From the NCBI GenBank assembly GCA_033064195.1, contig JARBJD010000297.1:1-64000 (forward strand): DNA of 64,000 nt. Direction: 5' to 3'. Below are positions 45,966 to 58,288 of the stretch, piece by piece; position 1 is the stretch's first letter, and every line of letters begins with the position of its first letter. The notes under the pieces are model-generated. The model did no database searches. It was not told the origin of the DNA and saw only the letters and a program-made list of their open reading frames with translations. The position numbers and the translations under genes were made by a program. The stretch is from Blattamonas nauphoetae (lineage: Eukaryota; Preaxostyla; Oxymonadida).

Positions 45966-47858
45966 AAGATCTTAAATGATTTTCGCAGGAGGCAAAAGAT
46001 TGAGAATGGTCAAATCAAACCTTGCTCTTCCAATTCCACATCAGAGTGATCTTCTTGCAGAGACAGCTGAGGACTTTTGGATTCCATCATGCATGATGTT
46101 GGTGTCTGACCTGGAAAAAGAGACAGTCGACCCAGCTCTGTCAGATACCTAATCCAGAAGATCGCTGAAAAGATGGGAAAGGGTGAAGAGCACGAATGAA
46201 TGACGAACTTTAGAGATGGGATGGGTCAAAATGAAACGAACAACAACAATATAATAGACACGAAATCAAACAATTTTCGCCCTCCACCAGTTGCAGAAGG
46301 TCATCTAGATCAACCTGTGTCAACGGTTCGGTATCTTCTCGTTGCGTAACTAGAAAAGCTCACATTCTGAAAAGAAAAGAACAGACTCTGATGAAGGAGG
46401 CCCTCGATACTTGAGTTGGAAGTGATTGAAAGGATGAACGAGTGAAACAAAACGACATTGAGGACGGAGATTGAGCGGTATGACGGCATTATTTGTTGTG
46501 TATACATGTCAGCATCGAAGTTTACGTCAACCAGACGTGCATGTGCAGCCCTTTTTTGAAAAAATGATAAATCCCAATCCCAGATAAAGTCGCCAACCCA
46601 TACCTCACTGAGCAGAACATATAAAGCAGCGAATGGAGGCCGTTGTCGCGGTGAAAGATTGTGAGCAAAGAGCTCCATACCAGTCTTCAAACGAGCCAGG
46701 ATGGCTAATATGCGGTCAAGCTCATGCTCTAAAGCCCTTGTGTAGGTACGAAGACGAGCAACATTGAGAAGATTCAATGATTCGCGCTTGAACATTTCAC
46801 CCCATATTTTGTTTACAATGAACCCTTTTTCATCAACGAGAATTTAACATCTTCATCACTCGAAATATGTTTGTAGTAAAACAATTATCATTCTAGTCTA
46901 CTCTCATCCACTTTGGAGTCATCATCCAAAACCACTCAAATGAAAGAAAAAATGAGTGTCTGTGAGATGGAAAGATTAAAAGACATTGCACTGTGGTTCT
47001 CTTCCGCTTTGATGAACATCTCCGGTTTGGTGGGACAACTATGATCCTCCAAATTATCTGATTCGACGGTGTGACATATTTCCGACAGAAAAAGTTTCGA
47101 GATTTGTCAATGCAGGAACAATTTCAGCTATAGTTGAGAGAGAGAAAGAAAGCAGGGCAAGAGAATGGCGAGAGAAAGACAGACAGTCCAAAATTGTTGA
47201 GAAAAAGTGAGGACACACCATGAAAACGTGGAGTTTTGTTTGGTTCCATCGAAAAGCAACTTGATGGGAACTGTCGGTAGGAGTTGTCTTCACTTCAGGT
47301 TGACTGTTATACTTGTCTGTTGTGAGAGAAATTTTGAAAAAAGCAGGATGGTTGTCGGATGTACAAAACAAAGTTGAACACAAAAACAATCAACACCTTG
47401 AATTGGCTGAAAAGTGACATGTGTCGATTATGGCTGAATAACTTGTCTGATTGTGGGAGAAATTTGATGGACATTTTTACAGAGCGAACTAAGTCAAACT
47501 GTGGAAGGAAAAGTGACTTGATGCGATTCGAGGAAAATGAAAGGAAGATCAAACCATGTTGTTTCTTTTTCTCGTCCTGTCAACAAGATTGTTTCTCAGC
47601 GTTTATTTTCAGAAACGATAAGATGGATGAAAAGCATGAAATGGAGGCAAAATACAAAAAGGACGCTTCTGTCAACGTTGCAGTTTTGCCTTCCCCACTG
47701 TAACGATCCCAACAATGCATCTTCTCCTGATTCTTGCTATCTCGATGGACAGAACCCTCTCAGTCTGCTCACTTTGATTGTTCACCCATCGCTTGATTCT
47801 GAATCCGATCAAGGTGTCATATTTCTTCTGCTGAGCTTGTCAACACAAAGAGGATCCT
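45966..47858. other. Mostly unassigned; possible exon on the minus strand at 46560-46795
   Basis: On the minus strand 46795-46600 reads FKRESLNLLNVARLRTYTRA...FAALYVLLSE, a good helical segment. It is followed by a donor-like GTATGG and, some 50 bases on, an acceptor-like AAAAAAG. This looks like an exon of an unknown host gene. The rest of the stretch has only short frames. Confidence 0.3.
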
Positions 47859-47866
47859 GATCATTC

Positions 47867-48918
47867 TAGGCATGGGCAGCGGTCGGTCCGACTGCTCGTC
47901 GACCGACCGACTGCTTTTTTTCGCGATCGTGCCCATTTCCAGCAAAATCAATGATGAAGTCGCTGAGAACGTTTTTTTCACTCTTTTCTTCAATTTCTTT
48001 TGTTTCTGATTGAATTGTTGTTGAAATATACTGGACTGAAACAGAACAAACACTAATGAAAGAGAGTGGAGTGAACTGTGAAACTGCCCGCATTATCTCA
48101 CTCTTTTCTTCTCGTTCGTCCTTCTCTTTCTCTTCTTCCCTCTCCCCTCTTCGCAGTTCCACTGTGGCGAATGCACTCTCCCTCCCAAACTGCTCTCCGC
48201 TGTCTGTGTCTGAATCTTCTGTCTCTCCATCCACTCCCTCCGCTCTGCTTTCACCCCTCCCTTCCCTCCTTCCCCTTCTTCTTTCTACTCGTCGGTTTTC
48301 ATCCGATCGAAGACAGTCGACCTCATTTCAGCGCGACTCAACGAGATGTCCAGCAACACGCACAGCAACTCGACCTCTCCGAAATCGCAGTTCGACACAA
48401 TCAGAGTCCCTTCATCGCTGCTGATCAGGCAAGCGATGTGCAGAAGACAGACGAGCACAGAAAAACAACGAGACGAGTATCAGAAAAAACGAGCTGCCAT
48501 GTTTCATGTCGGACACAACGTCGGGTGGTTGGGTCCGAAACACAGTTGCCATGCCCGCTGATGAGGACGAAATCAAGACATCGTATTCAAGTTGAGAGGT
48601 GAAGTTGAACGATGTGTCGTCCACTACAAGGATTGTTCCGCTGTGATCCGCAGCGAGACGGGCACACCAACATCGAGTGAGCTGGAGGGCGACGAGTGCG
48701 ATTCGCATGGTCCAAAAGTGGAGCCTGTCTTTGAGCGGGAGACGTGAATCGTTGTGGACGCGGTGAATACGATCAAGTCGAACAGGCCGACGAGTTGGCC
48801 ATTTGAGCGTGTCGAGGATCAGCGAAGAGCAAGTCTGTGGAGTCAATCCATCTTCCGTGTTTACCTTCTCCGCACCAACAATCTGCGAACGTCGCGTCAA
48901 CTGCAAAGTCCCACTCGT
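47867..48918 (+). repeat. Duplicated segment, copy 1 left part
   Basis: This matches 58702-59694 with a few substitutions and one indel of about 60 bases near 48330-48395. The match resumes at 52079, after the MULE-like insertion. Minus-strand and plus-strand frames (for example ERCVVHYKDCSAVIRSETGT near 48605-48660) are shared by both copies but not recognised. Confidence 0.88.
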
Positions 48919-51900
48919 GGGACCACCTAAATCTCATCAGACATTTCACCTAAATCTCATCAGCGCCTAATTAGGAGGTCACCTCTGGTAACTTTTGTCA
49001 AAGGGCAGGATCGAGTGATCCAATCGAAAATTTCATGAAATGTTGTCCGTATTTTCGTCTTCTCTTCATAATTCACCTCGTCATCGTTCCCGATTGATAG
49101 GAAGACGATTTTTTTGATCCTTGGTTCGTGATCCTGTAATTTTCTCAATCATGTCACATAAGCGGCTGGTGTCGCTTTTTATCTCGTTATTCGTCAAATT
49201 TCTCTTTGGATACCTTTTTTGTGTATGATTCTTCTGAAAATGTTTGATCTCCTCCTCTTCTTTCTGGTTTCTTTTTCTTCTTTTTCCCCTTTCCTGATTT
49301 TCTCGAAATCATTTCTTTTTCTTATGATGGGTTGCAAGCGAGTAGTTTCTCTTCATCATTCTGTCAGCTTTTCATCGTTGTTCCGTTTCTGCCACTTCTT
49401 GCTGTCTTTCGTCATCTTCCTTTCGGATTCGATCTTTTTCTTCATGTCTCTGCTTCTCTTCTTTCCTTTCTGTGCTGCCTTCACACAACATCACGTGTTT
49501 TGTATGGTTGGATCGTCTGATCAGTCAGATGACGAACTGTTTCGTCTCTTCCTCACTCTCGTCTCCATTCCGCCCCTCGTTCTCTCCTCCAGTTCATTCA
49601 CTGACTCATAATCCCCCTTCCAAGGCCACGAACCGTCCACAGAAATGGCATTCAGCCCAATCTGCTTCGTCTCCATTTGCTGTCTCCATTGCCCATCCAT
49701 CGGCTGGGAGTGATGGACGGGAGACACACCCGATCCTGTATCCATCATGGCTGGGTTTCTCTGTGTGCCTCGCAGTTTCTCTCTCAGTCTCTGGCCTCGG
49801 AAGTTCAGATGGGATGTGTGAGGTTGGAGAGATGTGCTCGTCATAGACTGGTTGAAGATCTGACTGACTTCGTGAATATCCATGTCTTTTCGTGAATCCG
49901 TGTGAGGGAAGAACAATCTGGGTGGATGTGATGCAGGTGTGATCACTGTTGCTGCTCTCAGCGTGCTCGGATGAAGACGAGCGGGGAGTGTCTGAGCAGA
50001 ATTGAACGGTACAGCGTTACCTGACTGTTTTTGGTGAGACGGAGAGTGATGTGGATACGGAACAGAAATGAAGGGTGGGCGAGCGGCAGGCCGTGTGTGT
50101 GAAGATGTCTTCTGTTCGGGTGTTTTATGATTGATGCTGATTTGGCGAGGGGAGATGGAGAACTGTTGAAGGAAGTGACATGCGGTCTGTTTCCTTCTAA
50201 ATATCGTCTGAGCCCCCAATCTGTCTCAGACTGTTGCTCTCGTCTTCCTTCCAGCTGAACTCAGCGTGTTACAGGTCAGAAACCGTCGACGAATCGTTGG
50301 AAGACACAGATTCTGTGAAATCACTGCGAAATCGGTTCATCGAACGAGGCGATCGAGTGACAGTGCGTCGATAGAACTTGTCCGTCCAGTGCTTGTTGAA
50401 CTGTTCGGCTCGCGAATGAACTGCGATGGATGGATCGGAACAGGCAATGGGACGTTCCCTGGTGGTTTCTTTGCTGTGTCCGAATTTGGTGGAGTGTCCT
50501 CTTCATTCGACAACGAGAACGAATCATTCCTTTGATTAATCGAGTCCTTGACTGCTAAATATTGAAGGACTTGAGCAATGTGGAGTGAGTTGTCGGTGTC
50601 CAGCTGCATCCAGTCAGCTCCGATCGGTGAGAGAGTTCCATCAAATAGTGCTTGGAACAATTCCTGCCCAACCCCATCCTCCAAACTTCGGCTGTGCTGT
50701 TCTTGAGTGTGGTGGAGACGAGAAGCGTCGAGATTTAGGGAAGGGATGATGAGACGCGAGGCTGAAGGGCGTTTCATGGTTTGCGGAGGCGGAGTGAATG
50801 GGGCGAGTGAGGAGGACGGAAGAGACGATGACGACATCAAAGAAGAATGTGGGGATGTGCCAAAAGACGAGAAAAACGAGGTTGGAGACTCGCTCCCGGA
50901 AAATGAGTGATAAGACATGCGTGACAATGTTGATGAGACGAAATCTGAGGTTTGTGTGGGAGAATATGAAAGACCGTGTGAGGAATTGGACAAAGCCGAG
51001 CAGTCCGATCGAACAGAGTTGAGCTGGTCCAGAGCTGCTTCGGAATCCTGCTGGCGAGGGGAGATTGTGTGGAGAGGGGGGATTTGGAGATAAGGATGAA
51101 TAGGTCTAATATTGGATGGTTTATCATCAACCATATTAGTTATGGGTGGCGATTGGCGTTGTGGACGGTTAATAAAGGAGTTTGAGCGAGTTTTGATGGA
51201 CGGGGTGGTAGGAAACGGTTGGGAGTGGGGAAGATAGAATGATTGCTGGAGAACAGTCATCTGACCTGTGCTTGCAGCTCGTGGGGTGGGCGTGGCTTGG
51301 TATAGACCACGTGCTAGAGTTGGCGGAAGATTCGATGGGGTTGGACGATCGGCTCTACAGTTAAAGGAGACAACGACGAGGACGTCGATGAGGATGTACG
51401 GTTTGAAGAACCAAGAGATGATGTCGATAGGGGATGGAGAAGATGTGAACATGAATTCTCTTGGAGTTGTGTCGTCAGATCTTGGAGTGGCTCATTTCCC
51501 AAAACATTGGATGGCAATCCCGCTATATCAGATGAAGAGAAATGGAAAATGATGGAACAGAAGGAAAATCACTGTTGGAAAAAAGTAAATGGAGAGATAA
51601 GAGCACAAATCTGAAAACAAACTCAGAAGGACAAACAGACATCAGATAGAACTACTGAGGACGGATAAATGATTTCAAATGGATGAAGCTGAAGATAAGG
51701 TCTCTGATCAGCAAGTATGGTGGCAGGAGGAAGAGGAAATTTAAGAATACGGAGATCCTCCTTTCCGTCTGGGTCAAAAGGTATGTAGTTCTGTGAAGAG
51801 TGAGAGAAATGAGAGGAAACGCAAAAAAAATACGATAATCAAGTCGATAATTCATTCAAACTCTTTGTCCAGTGGAGTTTCACCAAAAAATGGCTTGATC

Positions 51901-52069
51901 TCGTGATCTCTCGCTTTTGTGGTCCAATGATCACTAGATACCAGTTTTGTATCATACATCTGCAACCATTATCAACAATCGACAATAGACGAAAACACAC
52001 AAAAAAGAATCAAGTCATGGGCCTCTGATGAGATTTAGGTGAAATGTCTGATGAGATTTAGGTGGTCCC
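48919..52069. mobile_element. 3.15 kb MULE-like element with captured gene
   Basis: Perfect 45-bp inverted repeats (48919-48963 and 52025-52069) start GGGACCACCTAAATCTCATC and contain the string CACCTAAATCTCATCAG twice. The 9-base duplication CCCACTCGT lies on both sides (48910-48918, 52070-52078). The related copy at about 59685-59700 has a single CCCACTCGT and no insert, so the empty site is known. Nine-base duplications are typical of Mutator-like elements. There is no transposase inside; the interior is a Ser/Pro-rich host-like gene on the minus strand. Confidence 0.93.
49521..51520 (-). pseudogene. Ser/Pro-rich disordered protein gene carried by the MULE-like element
   Basis: The longest frame is 51452-50337 (371 codons from an ATG). 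It is rich in Ser, Pro, Thr and Gln with short conserved-looking pieces such as QELFQALFDGTLSPIGADWM and NSLHIAQVLQYLAVKDSINQ. A second frame, 50219-49521, continues with Pro/His/Ser-rich text and a basic end (RVRKRRNSSSSD). A third frame upstream of 51517 (SNVLGNEPLQDLTTQLQENS) overlaps. Overall it resembles a regulatory or adaptor protein with low-complexity linkers. No catalytic or DNA-binding domain is evident. It may be a captured host gene fragment; whether introns or mutations cause the frame changes is unclear. Confidence 0.4.
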
Positions 52070-52078
52070 CCCACTCGT

Positions 52079-53690
52079 TCTGCGTTGGAGTGAGGGAAAC
52101 GAGACAGCAGCTGCTATCGCCTCCAGACGAGCAGGAAGGGGAGGACGAGTGTCTGATGACGATGCAGTTTGCTTGTTCGAAAACAGGACCCCTCCATTCC
52201 CTGCCGACGAACAAGACGTGAATGAAGAAGACGAGATTGAAAGGCTGCAGTGTGCTGCATTCACGCTGGTTCGTTCCGTCTTTGTGTTCGGGTGAAGTGA
52301 AGAGTGCGATGTGGACACGTCGATTTGCGAGATCTTTGGATGTGGGTGTCCCTGCGGCATCCTCGTTGCTTCTCGGGACGATGACTGTCGCGCCACTGCT
52401 TCCAACTGAACTCTCGTTCGCGATGCGGTGTGTTCGATGAAGAACACTACACTGCAATTCCGAGTGTCCACAACAACTCGTTTAGTTCCGCTTCCCTCAC
52501 TTCAGCCTGTGGCTCGACTGTCTCGTCAAAGTTCTTCGGCAGAGAGCGACATGGCAAGAATGGGTATCCGCACAGACAAAAGTTCGACGAGTTGGTTTCT
52601 GTATTCTTTGAGTGGTGAACGATCCAGCCACATCGTGTGTGGGTTGAGGATGGACGGAACAGCTGTTGTGTGCACGGAGATGCGAGAGCGAAGATAAAGT
52701 GGAATAGTGCACCGTGGGAGGGTGGGGAGAGGTTTGTAAGCAGAGAGTCGATGGAGTCGATGGTGATAAAGTGCGGAGTGAGGGAAGGATGGATGGGAGC
52801 GGAGTGGGTGGTGTGGATGGTCAGATAAGGGTGCACAAGTTGAGCATTTCTCCATCACCTGAACAATCCATATTTCCTGTTGTTGGGAACGGTATACGCA
52901 CAAACAACTGGACAAGTGTCGAAATCTTGTCAGACACAATCAGATGACGTTTTCGCACGATTTGGATCAGCTTTGCGCTCAGCCTTGGTTCTGCAAGCAA
53001 CGGAGAAGATCATCTCAATTTGGTGGGTCATGCCCTTTCGAAGGTGATGGATGCTTCAAACAGGAGGAAAATGAGGTCAGTTTGAGCAGCAGGAGGAGTG
53101 GCAGCGAAGAGATTCCTCGAAAAGTCAAGACTTTGTTCCGAGTGCTTCTGATCACCTTTCGTTCGTTACAACAGGCGCGAGTGAACATGATGATCCATCT
53201 GAGGTGGATGTCCCTTTCTCTGGTTGGCGTTGGGCGGAAGTGAGTTCCCGAAATGGGAGCTTAGACGAGAGCTCTACAGATGTCCATTCCTCTTCACCCA
53301 TCCATTCACACGACGACTGGCGAGGATGTGGATCAGTTGAGTGGAGTGCAGCGTGTGGTGTACAAACCGACGAGGCAGGGAACGGTGTTTTCTGTTCGAG
53401 CGTTGTTTGCCACATCCCATTTCGTGTCATTCCTTCAGCTCCTTCGAGGAGCATAGTCACCACGTTTGATGACTGCAGGGCGAATCCACGTTCAGGTTGG
53501 AGTGGAGACGTGAATAACGTTCGCAAGATGTTGAAAACGAGATCGATGAAAACGAAGCTTGTTCATGACTGGATGGGAGAGAACATTGAAGCAAATGGCG
53601 GAGATGGGATGGGAGACTTGGTTGGGATCGGAATCATTCCGTGTCTTCTGCGCACAAGAGACGTGATCGTGTGACCGTTTCCAGAAAGTA
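52079..53690 (+). other. Element interior with host-like coding fragments
   Basis: The first 530 bases are shared with 59695-60149. Beyond about 52610 the sequence is unique in this window. Plus-strand text such as DQLCAQPWFCKQRRRSSQFG near 52960 and DVPFSGWRWAEVSSRNGSLD near 53207 looks coding but the frame changes. Not recognised. Confidence 0.3.
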
Positions 53691-54636
53691 CTATTTATGA
53701 CGACAAACAATCTGTCAAGCAGAGATAAGTGACAGATCATCAGTTTGAAGGAAGGGGCGATGGAGAAGGACGTGATATTGGCCGTGTGCGATGGAACAGC
53801 GGTTCGTTGATGGTGATATCACGAGTTTCTGAAATATAGAGTATACCAGGAGGAAAAATTTAAGAAATGAAGAAATAACAAGAAGTAGACACGAGATTGT
53901 GACTGTTTCTGAGCGATAGATCAAGGTTTGACCCAAAGAAGATCGCATGTTGAAAAGGGACTGGAGAGGTTGGAGATGAACACCTTCTGATTCTCACATG
54001 CATGGAAGGCTTGTCGGATTCGTGTCCAGTGAGTGCTGCAACAAATCACATATCTAAAAGAGGAAAAGGCATGAATCGAGAAAAGGGTGTCAGGTATTGT
54101 AAGGAGATGGAAACGAAGACATGAAAAGACAGAGAACAAATGATGCTGAGAACAGACTCAAGGTGAGAGGCAAATCAGGTGTTAGAATAGTCGATGGAGA
54201 TAATAGTTGTGTTCATCAGTGGTAATGTGGTTCAAGAATCCTGACGAGAGAAGAAATTTTTGAAAATGTGAAGAAAATACAAATCGAAGAAGACAAACGA
54301 GGGTTTGACGATAAGGTTGAGGATCATAGCTCGTTCGGACTCGGCTGTGGGACATGGAGTCATTTAGAGTGAGATCCTGAATGAAATTGACAGTTACAGA
54401 TTGAGATGTATTAAAATACCATTTTACAATTATCTAAATCCATGGAAATGGTGTTCGAGTAAAAAGAAGGAGTCGGAGTCGGTCGGACAGGCCGACTTTT
54501 AGTCCAATGTTGGGGAAGGACAGACCGACTCAGGGACTCTTGAACCACGACCTTATCCACTTTATTTTTGTGAAAAATGAGATGAACTAATTATTGAGAT
54601 GTTGTGAATCAAAAATGAGAAAAAGTCTACAATAAA
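53691..54636. other. No gene seen; hAT-type subterminal motifs near 54470-54540
   Basis: Mostly AT-rich sequence with short frames. Around 54470-54545 the strings GAGTCGGTCGGAC, GGCCGAC and GACCGACTC repeat the motif found at both termini of the 8.8 kb element. They are probably part of its right subterminal region, separated from the terminus by the later MITE insertions. Confidence 0.4.
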
Positions 54637-54709
54637 GTGTCCCAGGCGGGATTCGATCCTGGGTCCGGAGAGCAAAAAGCTTCCATGCTACCACTGTACC
54701 AAAAGGCAC
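54637..54709 (-). tRNA. tRNA-like sequence, possible Lys(UUU), probably a pseudogene
   Basis: The minus strand shows an A-box-like TGGTACAGTGGTAGCATG and a B-box-like GGATCGAATCC at tRNA spacing. Total length is about 73 bases, with a 7-base loop CTTTTTG placing UUU as anticodon between GGAAG and CTCTC. The acceptor arms (GTGCCTT and GGGACAC) pair with one mismatch and two wobbles. The anticodon stem has one mismatch and the T stem pairs poorly. It abuts the first MITE. It is either a decayed tRNA or a tRNA-derived repeat; a functional tRNA is less likely. Confidence 0.4.
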
Positions 54710-54714
54710 TTCTA

Positions 54715-55651
54715 TAGAGAGTCACCAAACCGGCCTCTGTCAGCAAACCGGACTGGGCAGCCGTGTATTTTTCTTGATCTAACTAACTTGGGAAAAAGTG
54801 ATTATTACGTTCTATCCATGTCACTATATCAACAACCATTTTTAGAAGAAGCTGAAAACAGAATATAAACGGTGAAATGTGACTTTGAAAGGAGATTTTG
54901 ACAAAACAAAACTGAGGACATCCGTCACAATATTTGTTACAAAAAGAGGAATCCTTTGGGGAAAAGATCAATAAGAGTGTACCGAGTCAGAATAACCCCT
55001 AGAGTCCGGTTTTCCGATGGCTCCCTGAAGAGTTATTTTTCAAACGAACAAACTGTTGAAACAGTGTTGATCATGTACAACGAAATGAAAAAAGAAGATA
55101 AAACATGTCGGGGAGAGAGAAGAATGAGTTTCACGTTATGAAAATGACAAACCATTTGAAGAAACATGAGTTTCCATCTTGTCGATGTTGACAAAAGGTG
55201 GTTCTTCAGTTGAAGTGTGTTTTGCCTGAAACATCTGAAGATGAAGAGGTTGCATTCTGAGTAAGAAGTACAAACCTTTCATAATCGATAATGTAACTTT
55301 GGTCAAAACATCACTTTTCATGACCCTTAAAACGCCGATCACATCAATCCAGTCTGAATGTGATGCTCACAAAGATCTTTCTTTTCACAGATGGTTGTGT
55401 CCTGTACTAAAACGAAAGATGATCATAAAGGAGAAGTGATAATCTGTGAAACGGGAGATTCCGAATCTGATTCTGGCTCTGATCAAGATGAATGGAGATT
55501 CTGATTGTTTTTTCAGACATCACAATGTCTCAAAGTGAATCACCGTGATGGTTTCATCGTCATATTGGTCGCTCAATCTAAACTCTTTCAAAAAGTTACA
55601 TTTCGTTTTGACCCAAAAAAAACTTTAAGAGGCCGGTTTGGTGACGCACTA
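54715..55651. mobile_element. MITE-like element, tandem copy 1
   Basis: The ends are TAGAGAGTCACCAAACCGGC on the left and the near-complement ending GCACTA on the right (about 24 bases, two or three differences), flanked by TA on each side. The interior is AT-rich and non-coding. It aligns with the next element along its whole length, including the string CCGAGTCAGAATA in both. Confidence 0.75.
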
Positions 55652-56589
55652 TAGTCGGTCAAATACCCGGACCTTGTCAAAAACCCGGTCCTTCTGGCAG
55701 AAGGGTATTTATGATCGAGCGATCTTGGATATGATCACTTTTTATGTTCTATTAGTGTCACGACAATAACAACGATTTTTAAAAGAAGCTGAAAAGAGAG
55801 TAAAAACGGTGAAATGCGTCTTAGAAGGGAGATTTTGACAAAACAATGTTTCGAAAATCCGTCACAAATATTGTCTCGAAAACAGAAATCAGTTCGGGAA
55901 AGTGTCGGAAAGAGTGTTCCGAGTCAGAATAGTGCCCAAGGTCCGGGTTTCTGTTGACTTCCTGAAAAGTTATCAGACAGACGAACAAACCATACAATTT
56001 TGGTTGATCTTGTTTCAATTTGTGTCAAAATTTGAGGAAACCTGTCAAGGAGAGAGAAGAAAGAGATTCAAGTCATAAAAAAGATAAACCAGTTGATAAA
56101 ACATGAGTTTGTCTCATGTCGATCTTGACAAAATGTCTCTTCCGAGTTGATGTGTGTTTGACCTGAAATATACGAAGAAGAAGAGGTTGCATCCTGAGGA
56201 AGAATGACAAACCTTTCTTAATCGATAATAGAACTTTGGTCAAAACATCACATTTCATGACCCTTAAAACGTCTTTCATGACATCTCAGTTTACCAGTGA
56301 TGCTCATACAGAGTTTTGTTTTCACAGATGGTAGTAAACTGTCCTGAAAAGAAAGAAGAGCACAAATGAGAAGTGAAAATCGGTGAAACAGTCGACTCAG
56401 CATCTGATTCTGGTTCTGATCGAGCCGAAATCAGATTCTGAAAGTTTTGTCAGACGTCACGGTATCTCAAAATGATTCATTGTGATGTCTTAATCGTTCC
56501 CACCGTATTTCATTCTTATTTTTTCCAAAAAGTGAAAAGTCGTTTTGACCCAAAAAAACTTCCTAGGGTCCGGTTTTTTGACAGACTAT
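55652..56589. mobile_element. MITE-like element, tandem copy 2
   Basis: The left end TAGTCGGTCAAATACCCGGA and the right end ending in GACTA are inverted repeats. The body is a diverged copy of 54715-55651 in the same orientation, roughly three quarters identical by eye. The two elements share their junction TATA, so one inserted exactly at the end of the other or they arose by tandem duplication. Confidence 0.72.
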
Positions 56590-56670
56590 CAAAAAAGTCG
56601 CCGACTCTTTTATTTTTAGGGACTGGACTCGACCTTTTCAGACCGACCACTGCCCATGCCTAGATCATTC

Positions 56671-58288
56671 GTCAATGTTTCTCTTCAAACGTTTATTTTT
56701 GCTCTTTATAACTTTTTCTGTCTATTCAGCATACTGGTTCATTGAAATTCATGTATTTTCGGTTGCTACGCTTTGATTGTTGAGAGGAGCGAGAGATGTT
56801 GCAATCCATGGTTTCACGTCGTTAAAGCCACTAGTGTGTCTCCTTTTCTGTCTCCATGATTCTTTTTGAACAGGTGTCCAATATTGCCACTCTTTCCATG
56901 TGAATATCGTCAACCAACGGCCAACTTTGATCCATCGCCAATCTCACGATCCTCCTTGGACATTTACTTCATATCCATGCAACAACCTTTTTAGCAACAG
57001 ACAAACACGACACCTTACCGGACAGTGTTTCAAAAATTGTTTGTGTGAGTTTGAGACATGACGATCGACCTGGCAAAATTGTACGTAATAAGTTGCTGAA
57101 AGACTCCGATGCTTCACAGATTATTCTTCTTTCAATTGTTTTTGTCAATATTTCATCTTCTATACGTTTCTTTTTCATTTCTTTACTTCAAAACGGTCAT
57201 TGATGAATTGCTTCGAAATAGAGCCGCCATTCACGCTATTTTTCTCAGAGATTCTATGAGCCAGTCCAAAAGAGTAAGAAAGACTCAAAATTGCGTGAAG
57301 AGAAGTAAATTAGATTCAACGAAGGTTCGAAAGTGCGCTGGACATTGGGTGAATTTGAGATCAGACTGACTATGGCAGGTATTGACAATCCTTAGACTGC
57401 ATGTCCTGGTCCTTCATGTGTAAACAACGTTACCTCTATTGGATCCTGCCTTTCTCTTTTCTATATGAACAAAAATGAAGGTCAAGTTTTTATTCCCACC
57501 CCGATACATCAATGAAGTGTCAGAAGCCACAGCTGACTTCATATTTTGTCACTGCATTTTTGTTACGAGGCAGTCGAGAACAGAAGACATATGTGAGTTG
57601 ATGGATTAAGAAGCAAATTTGAGATTCTTCGAATATCATAATATTTTAACGAAGAGAATGAGATATAGGCTGCGCATAACTCTTGGAGGTACAGTCTGGA
57701 ACAAAAAGATGGCGATCTGGAACAAAAATCAATCCCACCATCTAGGGGTTTTGGAGAGTAGATCAAACCTTCTAATCTCGGTCAAATCTGTTGTTTCCTA
57801 GATCACAGAAAAAGCTGTTCTCAATGTAGGGTACAGTTTCAACATTTTAAAAAAAAGTAGGATTTTTGATTTGAATGAAATTGAATCTGAGAAAAAATTG
57901 AGCGAAATGAAGGCCTGGAGCGGCGTAAGTTTCAATTCAAAAGTTGGTCTTTTTCAAACTTTTCAAATAGTTTTGTCCTCTCGAAGTGAGATTGAAATCC
58001 CCGATGAGACTTTTGAAACTAAATCCGAAAATGCACTCGACTTGGCTCAGATGCTTGTGATGGAGGAGAAAAGACAAGTGAATTTGAACCAAGTCTCTGT
58101 CATTCTCTTATTGCCCTTTTCGCCATATGCTCTTGTGCAAATGGTTCAAAACGGTTTTAAACGGTCTGTCATAAACTTCTGAAACTCATTATTCTCTTTT
58201 CATTCCACATTTCCTCAACGCAAATAACATGAACTCGATCTCCTTCTCTTTTCTTTGATTCTCCTTCTCATCTTGATTTTCTTTAATT
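56671..58288. other. No confident gene
   Basis: AT-rich with short frames. A plus-strand frame at 57871-58182 (KAWSGVSFNSKVGLFQTFQI) may be a coding fragment. Sequence near 57690-57720 repeats TCTGGAACAAAAA twice at short distance. Nothing assignable. Confidence 0.3.

Larger units (their letters stand above)
47867..56662. mobile_element. 8.8 kb hAT-like element with nested insertions
   Basis: The left end TAGGCATGGGCAG at 47867 and the right end at 56662 are reverse complements, continuing with (C/T)GGTCGGTC. Flanks are identical GATCATTC (47859-47866, 56663-56670). TAGGxxTGGGCA ends plus an 8-bp duplication fit hAT. The left 1.05 kb plus the segment from 52079 to about 52610 is duplicated at 58702-60149. 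Nested inside are the 3.15 kb MULE-like element (48919-52069), a tRNA-like sequence and two tandem MITEs, so the element itself is about 5.6 kb without the MULE. No hAT transposase is seen. Several host-like fragments lie at 48.0-48.9 and 52.1-53.7 kb. Confidence 0.82.

Noticed and set aside
57690-57850. Tc1-like TACAGT termini
   Set aside because: The two TACAGT strings are in the same orientation and lack further inverted similarity or TA flanks in register.
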